A stretch of 30,990 bases of DNA from SZUA-365 sp034002405 (GTDB lineage Bacteria > Bacteroidota > Ignavibacteria > SZUA-365): contig JAVFAS010000044.1 of assembly GCA_034002405.1 (NCBI GenBank), forward strand, positions 1 to 30,990, given 5' to 3'. The notes beneath the pieces were generated by a model that had not been told where the DNA came from, searched no databases, and worked only from the letters and a program-made list of their open reading frames with translations. Below are positions 16,896 to 25,170 of the stretch, in pieces (position 1 is the stretch's first letter; each line of letters starts with the position of its first letter). The translations under genes and the position numbers were made by a program.

Positions 16896-17957
16896 ATGAA
16901 TGCGCGCATCTTCCTCGTCCTGCTCCTCGCGCTCGGTATTTCAGCCTGCGGCGGCCTCTCCCGGGACGACGCGATGGGCGAGAGCGACGTGATCACCGTT
17001 ATCGCCGACAGCGCGGATTACGACGCACTGTCGGACGTGATGGAAAACGCGTTTCATCAGCCGTTCCTCACACCACAGCCCGAGACCTGGTTTCAACTCG
17101 TGCGTCATGACCTCGCGGATCTCCTCGATCACAAACGCGACCGGAACATTCTCATCATCGCACCGCTCGACGCGAAGAACCGCATGGGCGAATACATGCG
17201 CTCCGCCCTCGACACGGCGGTGCGCGCATTGGTGATGGACGGGAAGGAACATGTTTTCGTGCAGAAGGATCTGTGGTATCGCGGCCAGACCGTGGTGCAC
17301 CTGACCGGACGATCGATGGACGATCTCCGCGATTTCATGGCCGGCAACGCCCGGCAGCTCGAATACTATTTCAAGCAGGCATGGGATGAGCGTGAGATCG
17401 CGCGAATGAAATATCTTCCGCGCGAGGATGAGCTCGAGACGCGATTGTTCGAAACACACGGCTTCAGTTTTTCCGTGATCAAAAGCTGGTTTCTCGCCAA
17501 GGATAGCAGCGAGATCAATGCGGTGCTCCTGCGCCGCCAGGCGCCCGCGGAAACAGAGCGCTGGCTGCTGGTGCACTGGCTCGATACCGCGAACACCGCG
17601 CTGCTGACAAACGCGTTCGCGTACGAAACACGCAACCGTCTGACGGAAATGCTGTACCGCACGTATGATGATTCGGCCCATGTCGTCATCGATTCGATCA
17701 ATGGCCTGCAATTCGACGAGGTGAACTTCCAGAATCGGTTTGCCATTCGCATGAAGGGACTTTGGCGTATGAGCGATTACTCGATGGGAGGGCCCTTCGT
17801 GAGCTACCTGTTCTATGATGAGATGCAGCAGCGGATCTACTTCATCGAAGGTTCGGTGTTCGCGCCCAAGTACGAAAAGAAAAAATTACTCCAGGACGTG
17901 GATGTCATGATTCAGACCCTCCGTCTGGCGCCGCGGAAAAACACACCGACATCCTGA
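16896..17957 (+). CDS. DUF4837-family lipoprotein
   Basis: The 353-residue protein has a lipoprotein signal: a short hydrophobic N-terminus ending in the lipobox GISAC, with C18 as the lipidated residue. It should sit in the periplasm, anchored to a membrane. The body begins VITVIADSADYDAL, followed by a soluble mixed alpha/beta domain with RNILIIAPLDA, a WYRGQTVVHLTG strand-rich segment and a GGPFVSYLFYDE segment near residue 288. The overall layout matches DUF4837 proteins of Bacteroidota-related bacteria, whose function is unknown; that family name is my recollection and was not searched. It begins one base after the upstream stop, and its own stop shares a base with the next start (TGATG). 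It therefore belongs to the envelope part of the operon. Confidence 0.75.
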   Translation: MNARIFLVLLLALGISACGGLSRDDAMGESDVITVIADSADYDALSDVMENAFHQPFLTPQPETWFQLVRHDLADLLDHKRDRNILIIAPLDAKNRMGEYMRSALDTAVRALVMDGKEHVFVQKDLWYRGQTVVHLTGRSMDDLRDFMAGNARQLEYYFKQAWDEREIARMKYLPREDELETRLFETHGFSFSVIKSWFLAKDSSEINAVLLRRQAPAETERWLLVHWLDTANTALLTNAFAYETRNRLTEMLYRTYDDSAHVVIDSINGLQFDEVNFQNRFAIRMKGLWRMSDYSMGGPFVSYLFYDEMQQRIYFIEGSVFAPKYEKKKLLQDVDVMIQTLRLAPRKNTPTS

Positions 17958-19048
17958 TGCGTCCATACACGCTTGACAGGATACCGGGTTGGCGGTTCCT
18001 CCGCCGGTGGCGACACCATGATGCCTGGCGCATCGGGGTCTGGATCGGAAAGCTGCTGCTTGCCCTTCTCGTTCTTGGCATGCTCGCCGCGTCTGTGCAG
18101 GGGACGGAAGTCCTCGCGGTCCTGGCCGATGCGCAACTGGGGATGCTCGCGGTCGCCCTGCTCCTGCTTCCGCTCAATATTGGATTGCAGTACGCCAAAT
18201 GGCGTGTACTCGTGCATAGCCGATGTCCGTCCGCGACCGCGGGTGAGCTGCGCGCGTCGCTCTTGCTCGGCTTCACCTTCGGCATCATCACACCGGCGCG
18301 ACTCGGGGAGTTTGGCGGACGCGCCGCCGCGATTCGCGGCGCCGATCGTTTTACGCTCGTCGGATTGACGGCGGTGGACAAGTTCGCGACCATGTCCGTG
18401 ACCATTCTCGCCGGGATGCTCGGGCTGTTCGTCTTCACCGCGCGCCACCCTGTCCTGAATCCGCCGCCATACGCGATTCCCGCATTCGTCATCCTCGCTC
18501 TCGTGTCCGTCGGTGCTGCTGTTCTGTATTTGAAAAGGAGACATGGCGCTGATAGATCTCACCCCAGGGTGTCCCGTCGCACCAGCCGTCTCCGCCACCG
18601 CCTGGGCGAGATGCGGGATGCCCTCCGGTCCCTCGATGCCGTGCAGCGCCGTCGGTTGTTCCTGCTCTCCCTGTTCTTCTACCTGACCTTTCTTGTACAG
18701 TTTTATTTCCTGCTGCTGGCCTTCGGACCGGTGGACGCGATCAGCGCCATCGCGGGCATCGGCACGATCATGCTGCTGAAGACCGTGGCGCCGCCGGTGA
18801 CGCTCGGGGAGCTTGGCATCCGAGAGGGCGTCAGCGTCTACGTGCTCGGCCACGCGGGAATCCTTGCGGCGGCGGCCTTCAACGCATCCCTGCTCCTCTT
18901 CGCCATCAACATCCTGCTGCCAAGTCTGGCCGGCGTCGCGATCCTGCTGCGGATGCCGCGGAAATCCGGCGCATCCCGTGAGCAATCACCATTCCCCGGG
19001 AGCGGCGCCGCGCCTGTCCAAGCCGGATCCGGGGAGGCTCATGCGTGA
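17957..19048 (+). CDS. UPF0104/flippase-like integral membrane protein
   Basis: This 363-residue polytopic protein has about eight hydrophobic segments. It carries the signatures of the lysylphosphatidylglycerol-synthase membrane-region/UPF0104 family: QYAKWRVLV near 73, GFTFGIITPARLGEFGGRA (about 104-122) and LKTVAPPVTLGELGIREG near 275. These proteins are thought to move or modify membrane lipids, and the best known relatives are MprF flippase domains. There is no C-terminal aminoacyl-transferase domain, so it would be a stand-alone flippase-like unit. It starts by TGATG overlap with the lipoprotein gene and ends by GTGA overlap with a glycosyltransferase. That context suggests translocation of a lipid carrier or glycolipid; this is inference. 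Confidence 0.82.
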   Translation: MRPYTLDRIPGWRFLRRWRHHDAWRIGVWIGKLLLALLVLGMLAASVQGTEVLAVLADAQLGMLAVALLLLPLNIGLQYAKWRVLVHSRCPSATAGELRASLLLGFTFGIITPARLGEFGGRAAAIRGADRFTLVGLTAVDKFATMSVTILAGMLGLFVFTARHPVLNPPPYAIPAFVILALVSVGAAVLYLKRRHGADRSHPRVSRRTSRLRHRLGEMRDALRSLDAVQRRRLFLLSLFFYLTFLVQFYFLLLAFGPVDAISAIAGIGTIMLLKTVAPPVTLGELGIREGVSVYVLGHAGILAAAAFNASLLLFAINILLPSLAGVAILLRMPRKSGASREQSPFPGSGAAPVQAGSGEAHA

Positions 19049-20193
19049 TCACCTACGCGTTTTTCAGCCTTCTCACCGCCCTCACCGCCGTGTATCTGTT
19101 GTTTCTGTTTCGGATTCGCGCGGGACTCCGATACCTCCTGCACGAACCGGCGGAACAGCTTCCGGATATTGATGATCCGAAACTCCCATTCGTGACCGTT
19201 CTTGTCCCCGCACGAAACGAGGAAGCGCGGATCGCGCGCACGCTCGCCTCGCTGCGGGCGCAGCGATTTCCGGCGGATCGGGTGGAATTCATCATGCTCG
19301 ATGATCATTCGGAGGATGCGACCGCCCGCATCGCGACCGCGATCGCCGCGGAAGACGCGCGGATCACGATTCTCCCGTCGTCGGGCAGCGGAAAAAAAGC
19401 GGCGATCACGACCGGTGTTGCAATGGCGCGGGGAGAGATCATCGTCACGACGGATGCCGACTGCGAACATCACGAGGACTGGCTGCGCGCGATGGTCCAT
19501 CCCTTCATGCATGGCGCGGATATCGTGGCTGGTCCGGTGGTGTACACGGATCGCCGTGGATTCCTTCGGCGTCTGCAGGCGATGGAATTTCTCGGACTTG
19601 TCGGTGTCGGCGCGGGCTTCTTTGGGATCGGATACCCGCGGCTGTGCAACGGGGCGAACCTGGCATATCGGCGCGCGGAGTTCACGGCGGTCTCCGGCTT
19701 CGCCGGAAACTCCGGGATCGCGAGCGGTGATGACGAATTCCTTTTGCATGCGATCGTGTATCAGCGCGGTGGTACGGCGCGCTTCGTGACGGCTCCGGCG
19801 TCGGTGGTCCGCACCGACCCCGCACCCACGGTGCGGGAGTTCTTGCGGCAACGCGTTCGCTGGGCATCCAAAGGACGGGAGTACAGTGATGGCCGTTTCG
19901 TTTCCTTTCTCGTGTTGCTTTTCGTGTATTTCCTCTTCATCGCGGCCGCACCCTTCGTCAGCATCACCTCGCCCGCGGCACTGGGCGCCGGTATGGTCCT
20001 GCTGCTGCTGAAAGTCATCGCGGATGCCTCTGTCCTGTATGCGGCAGCGGCGATGTTCCGTCAGCCGTTTCGCCCGCTCGACCTGATCGCGGCGGAATTG
20101 CTGCATGCATATTATCTTGTAGTCGTTTCCCTCACAGGCTTCTTCGGTCGGTATACATGGAAAAATCGGATGCTCAGCAACAGCGGACGCTGA
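19045..20193 (+). CDS. Membrane-anchored family 2 glycosyltransferase
   Basis: The 382-residue protein has an N-terminal membrane helix (about 4-23), a GT-A domain and two or three C-terminal membrane helices (from about 287). The GT2 motifs are FVTVLVPARNEEARI near 49, LDDHSEDAT at 85-93, the metal-binding TDAD at 136-139, GDDE at 228-231 and the QxxRW-type QRVRW at 269-273. This pattern is that of processive or lipid-linked GT2 enzymes that use a nucleotide sugar at the inner membrane; donor and acceptor are unknown. The GTG start at 19045 overlaps the upstream stop (GTGA) and is preceded by GGGGAGG, a strong ribosome-binding site. It probably works with the upstream flippase-like protein. 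Confidence 0.88.
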   Translation: MITYAFFSLLTALTAVYLLFLFRIRAGLRYLLHEPAEQLPDIDDPKLPFVTVLVPARNEEARIARTLASLRAQRFPADRVEFIMLDDHSEDATARIATAIAAEDARITILPSSGSGKKAAITTGVAMARGEIIVTTDADCEHHEDWLRAMVHPFMHGADIVAGPVVYTDRRGFLRRLQAMEFLGLVGVGAGFFGIGYPRLCNGANLAYRRAEFTAVSGFAGNSGIASGDDEFLLHAIVYQRGGTARFVTAPASVVRTDPAPTVREFLRQRVRWASKGREYSDGRFVSFLVLLFVYFLFIAAAPFVSITSPAALGAGMVLLLLKVIADASVLYAAAAMFRQPFRPLDLIAAELLHAYYLVVVSLTGFFGRYTWKNRMLSNSGR

Positions 20194-21245
20194 TGGAAGA
20201 GAGGACGGACACACACCGCGCGCGTGGCGAGTCCGACACGAACGCCGCGCCGTCCCCCGTCAATGATCAGCCACCACCCGTCAATGATCTCTGGTTCGCA
20301 CAGGGAGAGATGCGTGCGATCTGGAAGGTGAGTGTCTATGGCGTCATCACCTTCTTTCTCCTGTTCTTCGTCGGGGCCGCGGTGTTCGTGATCGTTCCGG
20401 ATCTGGATTGGCGTTTCGTCAATCCAGTGCTGCTGGGGGGGGCGGCGATCACCGCCAGCCTCGTGTGCACGCGGCTGATCGACCGGCGGCCGCTCGTGGA
20501 TGTACTCGCGCTGCGGTGGCATCGCGCCGCGGCATGGCAACTCGGCATGGGCATGGTCATCTCCCTGCTCATGATTCTTGTTCTCCTCGGGATGGAACTT
20601 GCCTTCGGCGGGGCGCGTATGCTGCCCGGCCATGTGACAATCTCCCACACCCTGTCACTGCTGTTCCTCGGGTTGGTTGCATTCATTCTTGTTGGTTTTG
20701 CCGAGGAAATTCTCGTGCGCGGGTACCCGTTCACGATTCTGCAAGGGCAGGGAGGACTCGTCACCGCTCTGGTGCTCACATCAGGCGCATTCAGTCTCAT
20801 TCACGTCTTCAATCCCGGCGTTGGATGGTTCGCCTTCCTGAATATCTTTCTCGCCGGGATCTGGCTTGGCGTGGCGCGTGTGGTGAGCGGTTCGCTCTGG
20901 CTGCCGGTCGGCTTGCATATCGGATGGAACTTCTTCCTCGGTCCGGTGTTCGGGTTTCCGGTGAGCGGCATCGTCGAGCGCAGTGTCTGGATTGTCCGTT
21001 CAGACGGTCCGGCGTGGATCAATGGCGGTCTCTTTGGTCCGGAAGGAGGCGTGCTTGCCAGCCTGGTACTCATCGGCGGCACCCTCGCGTTCACACTGCC
21101 ACCCCTGCGTCGCGCGGTCTCGCGCATCGAATCGCCCGAGGTCCGGGAAACGCCCGAGGTCCGGGGTGATGCCCGGCGACAGGAAGCTGCGACGATGCCT
21201 GACAAGACCGGCAGCGCAGCGAACGGACACAAGAGCGAGCACTGA
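20193..21245 (+). CDS. CPBP-family intramembrane metalloprotease
   Basis: This 350-residue membrane protein has about eight hydrophobic segments and the CPBP (Abi/CAAX-protease-like) motifs. FAEEILVRGY carries E171-E172 and the arginine, H204 lies in FSLIHVFNP, and H242 and N246 lie in GLHIGWNFF. All catalytic residues appear present. The family includes Rce1-like proteases and bacteriocin-immunity proteins; the substrate here is unknown. I chose the ATG at 20193, which shares a base with the glycosyltransferase stop (TGATG), as at another junction in this run. An ATG at 20157 would add 12 residues and overlap by 37 bases. The polar N-terminus contains a PVND repeat, and the C-terminal tail has a short tandem repeat (PEVRE-TPEVR). 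Confidence 0.88.
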   Translation: MEERTDTHRARGESDTNAAPSPVNDQPPPVNDLWFAQGEMRAIWKVSVYGVITFFLLFFVGAAVFVIVPDLDWRFVNPVLLGGAAITASLVCTRLIDRRPLVDVLALRWHRAAAWQLGMGMVISLLMILVLLGMELAFGGARMLPGHVTISHTLSLLFLGLVAFILVGFAEEILVRGYPFTILQGQGGLVTALVLTSGAFSLIHVFNPGVGWFAFLNIFLAGIWLGVARVVSGSLWLPVGLHIGWNFFLGPVFGFPVSGIVERSVWIVRSDGPAWINGGLFGPEGGVLASLVLIGGTLAFTLPPLRRAVSRIESPEVRETPEVRGDARRQEAATMPDKTGSAANGHKSEH

Positions 21246-21323
21246 CCACCGTCGCGCACGGGCACGATGAGCCCCATGGCCAGGTTGGAGAAACTGTCCC
21301 GAAATCCGGAAACGAGGTTTATC

Positions 21324-22463
21324 ATGAAATACGCCATTCTCCTGTTGATGCTGCTGCCCACGGCGCTGTCCGCGCAGTGGATCGAGGACCCAGCCATTGA
21401 CGCACTGATCCGCGACGGTATCCGCGACACCTACAACATGCGCTTCGAAGCCGCCGATGCGGCATTCCAGAAGGTCGCCAACGCCCATCCCGACCATCCC
21501 GCGGGCCCTTTTTTCCTCGCGATGGTGGAGTGGTGGCGCATCCTGATCGACATCGAGGACGAATCGCGCGACACGCGCTTCTACTCCATGCTCGACAAGG
21601 TCATCGACCTCTGCGATGATCGACTCGATCGCAACGAAAAAGACATCGCAGGTCTGTTCTTCAAAGGTGGCTCGATCGGATTCAAGGGGCGGCTGCTTGC
21701 GCATCGCAAGAGTTGGGTGAAAGCGGCGACGACCGGCAAGGAGGCGCTGCCGGTGGTCATGGATGCCGCGGAGGTCGCACCGGACAACGCGGACCTCGCC
21801 TTCGGGACGGGCATTTACGACTATTACGCGGCCGTGCTCCCCGATCGCTATCCGGTGCTCAAACCACTGATGATTTTTCTCCCCGAGGGGAACCGGTCGC
21901 TGGGTCTCAAGGAATTGCGTCTGGCCGCGGACAAGGGCAAGTATGCGAACATCGAAGCGGCGTATTTTCTGCTCCAGGTGTACTACAGCATCGAGAACAA
22001 GCCCTCGACGGCGCTCACCTACGCGAGGAAGCTCGTCGGCGATTTTCCGGATAATCCGGTGTTTCATCGCTATCTTGGCCGTACCTATATCAAACTTGGC
22101 AACTGGGAGCGTGCGGCGGACGTGTTCTCGGATATCGCACAGCGCGCCGCTTCGGGAAAACGAGGCTACACCAAACGCATGCAGCGCGAGGCGCAGTACT
22201 ATCTCGGCTACAATGCGATGCAGACGAAGAATCTCGGCGATGCCATGCGATATCTCGTCGAATGCGACAAGATCTCGCGCACGCTCGACGATGATCCTTC
22301 CGGCTTCATGATCATGGCCAATCTGCGCATGGGGCAGGTGCATGACATGATGGTGCAACGCAGCTACGCGGTCAAGCAGTATGACAAGGTCCTGCGCATG
22401 CCCGATTACAATGGATCGCATGACCTCGCGAAAAAATACAAGCGCAGCGCATACGGCCGCTGA
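21324..22463 (+). CDS. Exported TPR-repeat protein
   Basis: The 379-residue protein begins with a signal peptide (MKYAILLLMLLPTALSAQ, cleavage after SAQ or at LSA-Q). It is otherwise alpha-helical with several tetratricopeptide-like repeats. One is near 30-65 (FEAADAAFQKVANAHPDHP). Others follow from about 180, including YANIEAAYFLLQVYYSIEN and NPVFHRYLGRTYIKLGNWERAADVFSDI near 233-260. TPR proteins serve as scaffolds for protein contacts; no enzymatic motif is seen. The ATG at 21324 has GAGG eight bases upstream and begins the signal peptide, so an in-frame upstream extension to 21267 is unlikely. It follows the CPBP gene by 78 bases and ends before a strong hairpin, so it may close the long operon. 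Confidence 0.8.
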   Translation: MKYAILLLMLLPTALSAQWIEDPAIDALIRDGIRDTYNMRFEAADAAFQKVANAHPDHPAGPFFLAMVEWWRILIDIEDESRDTRFYSMLDKVIDLCDDRLDRNEKDIAGLFFKGGSIGFKGRLLAHRKSWVKAATTGKEALPVVMDAAEVAPDNADLAFGTGIYDYYAAVLPDRYPVLKPLMIFLPEGNRSLGLKELRLAADKGKYANIEAAYFLLQVYYSIENKPSTALTYARKLVGDFPDNPVFHRYLGRTYIKLGNWERAADVFSDIAQRAASGKRGYTKRMQREAQYYLGYNAMQTKNLGDAMRYLVECDKISRTLDDDPSGFMIMANLRMGQVHDMMVQRSYAVKQYDKVLRMPDYNGSHDLAKKYKRSAYGR

Positions 22464-22494
22464 TCCGCGACGGACATCGTCGGATGACTCCAGC

Positions 22495-22520
22495 GAAGGG
22501 GAGCGGTTGCGCTCCCCTTC
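22495..22520 (+). terminator. Strong hairpin after the TPR gene
   Basis: GAAGGGGAGCG and CGCTCCCCTTC form a perfect 11-base stem around a GTTG loop, 32 bases after the TPR stop codon. No U-tract follows (GGCATGGG), so it may be a transcript-stabilising 3' end or a weak terminator. Confidence 0.6.
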
Positions 22521-22607
22521 GGCATGGGAACCCAAGATCCGTTGCACGTCCCATGACCCACCTCATCTCCCTCGGATATTTGCATCGGGAATTGCGAAGA
22601 ATTCCGC

Positions 22608-22739
22608 TATATTTGTAATCAGCGCCGTGCGCAATGACGGCGTCTGCTCACCCCGGTGCATGCCCGCCTTCTCGTGAGCATCTCCCCTTCTTCGCATGTT
22701 TTTGTTCCCACGCACCACTATTTCATAAGGAGTTGATTT
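22608..22739 (+). promoter_or_regulatory. kbl promoter box and structured leader
   Basis: TATATTTG at 22608-22615 matches the Bacteroidota TAnnTTTG -7 element, though no well-spaced upstream TTG is evident. About 110 bases of leader follow. Two small hairpins can be drawn: CGCCG/CGGCG (22623-22627 with 22638-22642) and TGCTCAC/GTGAGCA (22645-22651 with 22674-22680). The leader ends in a strong AAGGAG (22727-22732), seven bases before the kbl ATG. It does not look like a glycine riboswitch. Confidence 0.45.
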
Positions 22740-23978
22740 ATGTACGGGAAGATGAAGGAGTTTCTCAGTGGGGAACTCCAGTCTCTGAAGGATCAAAAAC
22801 TGTACAAGCATGAGCGCATCATCGAAAGCGAGCAGGGTGCCGAAATCACCGTGCGCGGCAGCAAGGTGCTGAACTTCTGCGCGAACAATTATCTCGGACT
22901 GTCCTCGCATCCCGACCTGATCAAGGCGGCGCATGAAACCATCGACCATCGCGGTTTCGGTCTGTCATCGGTGCGTTTCATCTGCGGTACGCAGGACATC
23001 CACAAGGAACTCGAGCGCAAGGTATCGGAATTCCTTGGCACCGAGGATACCATTCTGTTCTCCTCCTGCTTCGACGCCAACGGCGCGGTATTCGAACCGC
23101 TGTTTGGCGAACAGGATGCCATCATCACCGATTCGCTCAACCATGCGTCCATCATTGACGGCATTCGTCTGAGCAAGGCCCAGCGCTGGATCTACAACCA
23201 CGGCCACCTCGGCGACACCGAGACCGAGGATCCGGGCACGGGCAAGATGGCGAAGGGACTCGAGCGTTGCCTCAAGGAAGCGCAGAACTGCCGTTTCCGC
23301 GTCATCGTCACCGACGGTGCGTTCTCGATGGACGGAGAAATCGCCAAGCTCGATCTCATCTGCGACCTCGCGGAGAAATACGACGCCCTCGTCCTGCATG
23401 ACGAAAGCCATTGTTCCGGCTTTCTCGGGAAGACCGGGCGCGGAACGCATGAATACTGCGGCGTGATGGGCCGGACCGACATCATTACCACCACGTTCGG
23501 CAAGGCCCTGGGCGGTGCGTCGGGGGGTTGCGTGTCGGGACGAAAGGAAATCATCGAATGGCTTCGGAATAAGGGACGTCCGTATCTGTTTTCGAACACC
23601 GTCCCCCCGGGTGTCGTCGGCGCCACGCTCAAGGCTCTCGAACTCCTCACCGCGTCGACCGAACTGCGTGACCGGCTGGAATCCAACACGAAGAAATTCC
23701 GGTCCGAGATGACCGCCGCCGGTTTCGATATCATTCCGGGCGACCATCCCATCGTCCCGATCATGTTTGGCAAGTACGACAATTGCTCCGCGCTCGCGGT
23801 GGAATTCGCCGACCGTCTCCTGGCGGAAGGCATCTACGTGATTGCCTTCTCCTTCCCGGTCGTGCCTCGCGGCAAGGACCGTATTCGTGTGCAGCTCAGC
23901 GCGGCGCACACCACCGAGCACGTCGATCGCGCCATTGCCGCCTTCACCAAGGTGGGCAAGGAATTGGGAATGCTCTGA
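22740..23978 (+). CDS. kbl: Glycine C-acetyltransferase (2-amino-3-ketobutyrate CoA ligase)
   Basis: Kbl splits 2-amino-3-ketobutyrate with CoA into glycine and acetyl-CoA, using PLP. The 412-residue protein shows the alpha-oxoamine synthase pattern. NNYLGLSSHPDLI starts at 49, GFGLSSVRFICGTQ at 72-85, and SLNHASIIDGIRLSKA at 132-147. TDGAFSMDG follows at 191-199, then LHDESH with D221 and H224. The PLP lysine K255 lies in TTFGKALGGASGG. It is about 14 residues longer than E. coli Kbl as I recall it. The extra part is a polar loop near 154-170 (GHLGDTETEDPGTGK), between the first catalytic region and LERCLKEA. AAGGAG seven bases upstream fixes the start. tdh, 90 bases downstream, makes its substrate. 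Confidence 0.95.
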   Translation: MYGKMKEFLSGELQSLKDQKLYKHERIIESEQGAEITVRGSKVLNFCANNYLGLSSHPDLIKAAHETIDHRGFGLSSVRFICGTQDIHKELERKVSEFLGTEDTILFSSCFDANGAVFEPLFGEQDAIITDSLNHASIIDGIRLSKAQRWIYNHGHLGDTETEDPGTGKMAKGLERCLKEAQNCRFRVIVTDGAFSMDGEIAKLDLICDLAEKYDALVLHDESHCSGFLGKTGRGTHEYCGVMGRTDIITTTFGKALGGASGGCVSGRKEIIEWLRNKGRPYLFSNTVPPGVVGATLKALELLTASTELRDRLESNTKKFRSEMTAAGFDIIPGDHPIVPIMFGKYDNCSALAVEFADRLLAEGIYVIAFSFPVVPRGKDRIRVQLSAAHTTEHVDRAIAAFTKVGKELGML

Positions 23979-23986
23979 TCTTCGCA

Positions 23987-24031
23987 GCGCCATTCCGGAT
24001 CCTGATATCCGGAATGGCGCGCCTTTGTTCT
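23987..24031 (+). terminator. Perfect 14-base hairpin between kbl and tdh
   Basis: GCGCCATTCCGGAT (23987-24000) and ATCCGGAATGGCGC (24007-24020) pair fully around a CCTGAT loop, starting eight bases after the kbl stop. The following GCCTTTGTTCT is only modestly U-rich. It therefore probably terminates or pauses a fraction of transcripts, or protects the kbl 3' end, while tdh is still read through. Confidence 0.7.
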
Positions 24032-24068
24032 CCCCTTACGCAACCGAGCAATCATCCAGGAACAGTCC

Positions 24069-25037
24069 ATGAAAGACATCAAGAATATTCTTGTCACCGG
24101 CGCCGTCGGGCAGATTGGATCCGAATTGACCATGGCCCTCCGCGAGCGCTACGGCGCGGAACGCGTCATCGCCACGGGACGGAAAACCGAGCCCAGTAAG
24201 GAACTGAAAGAGTCCGGTCCTTTCCATTTCATCGACGTCAACAGTGTCGACAGTGTCGAGGAAATGATCAAGAAATACGACATCGATACCATCGTGCACA
24301 TGGCCGCCATCCTCTCCGCGGTCGGCGAGAAGAATCCCACCCTGGCGTGGGATGTGAACATGAACGGGACGCTGAACATCCTCAACCTCGGCGTGAAATA
24401 CGAGATGGCGCGCGTGATCATCCCGAGCTCCATCGCCGTGTGGGGGCCCGGTACCCCGGCCATCGCCCCGCAGGATACCGCCCTGCATCCAACCACGATG
24501 TATGGTGTCACCAAGGTCTGCGGCGAGATTCTCGCGGATTACTACGTCAAGAAATACAATCTCGACAGCCGCGGCCTGCGCTATCCGGGAATCATCTCCT
24601 CGGAAACGCTGCCGGGTGGCGGGACCACCGACTACGCCGTCGCCATCTACTACGAGGCCGTCAAGAACCGCAACTACACCTGCTTCGTTCGTGAGGACAC
24701 GCGCCTCCCGATGATGTACATGCCCGACTGCCTGAAGGCCACCATTGATTTGATGGAAGCGCCATTCGAGAAGCTGAAACGACACAATGACTACAACGTC
24801 GGCTCGATGAGCTTCACGGTGAAGGATCTCGCCGATTCGATCAAGAAGGTCATGCCCGATTTCACTGTTGCCTACGAGCCCGATTTCCGTCAGGCAATCG
24901 CGGACTCGTGGCCCGATGCCGTCGACGATGCCGCCGCGCGTGAGGACTGGGGATGGAATCCCTCGTTCGATCTCGACAGCATGACACGTGACATGCTCGA
25001 GAAGCTGCAAGCCCGCCACGACAAGGGCCTGCTGTAA
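24069..25037 (+). CDS. tdh: L-threonine 3-dehydrogenase, SDR (epimerase-like) type
   Basis: This enzyme oxidises L-threonine to 2-amino-3-ketobutyrate with NAD+, feeding Kbl. The 322-residue protein is the extended short-chain-reductase form, found in Bacteroidota and animals, not the zinc-dependent form of E. coli. The NAD-binding GAVGQIG is at 11-17 and HMAAILSAVGEKNP at 77-90. A catalytic serine lies in IPSSIAVWGPGTP (118-130), and Y145 and K149 in TMYGVTK. LRYPGIIS follows at 170-177. The epimerase fold alone would be ambiguous, but kbl immediately upstream and these motifs make the assignment firm. The gene is followed by a terminator. Confidence 0.93.
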   Translation: MKDIKNILVTGAVGQIGSELTMALRERYGAERVIATGRKTEPSKELKESGPFHFIDVNSVDSVEEMIKKYDIDTIVHMAAILSAVGEKNPTLAWDVNMNGTLNILNLGVKYEMARVIIPSSIAVWGPGTPAIAPQDTALHPTTMYGVTKVCGEILADYYVKKYNLDSRGLRYPGIISSETLPGGGTTDYAVAIYYEAVKNRNYTCFVREDTRLPMMYMPDCLKATIDLMEAPFEKLKRHNDYNVGSMSFTVKDLADSIKKVMPDFTVAYEPDFRQAIADSWPDAVDDAAAREDWGWNPSFDLDSMTRDMLEKLQARHDKGLL

Positions 25038-25135
25038 GCGACCGGACCGTTCCGGCTCCAGCATTGTCGCGTCGCCCGTTCGCATCGTGGCCATGATCTT
25101 CCTGGTACACCGCGACGGCCTCCAATTCTGGAAAG

Positions 25136-25170
25136 AGCCCGTACGAGCATCCGTCTCGTACGGGCTTTCC
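25136..25170 (+). terminator. Intrinsic terminator after tdh
   Basis: AGCCCGTACGAG (25136-25147) and CTCGTACGGGCT (25155-25166) form a perfect 12-base stem with a seven-base loop. TTTCCCTTC follows. It lies about 100 bases after the tdh stop and separates the kbl-tdh unit from the lipocalin gene. Confidence 0.82.

Noticed and set aside
22616..22739. Glycine riboswitch ahead of kbl-tdh
   Set aside because: The expected conserved glycine-aptamer core segments are not visible; only small stems can be drawn.
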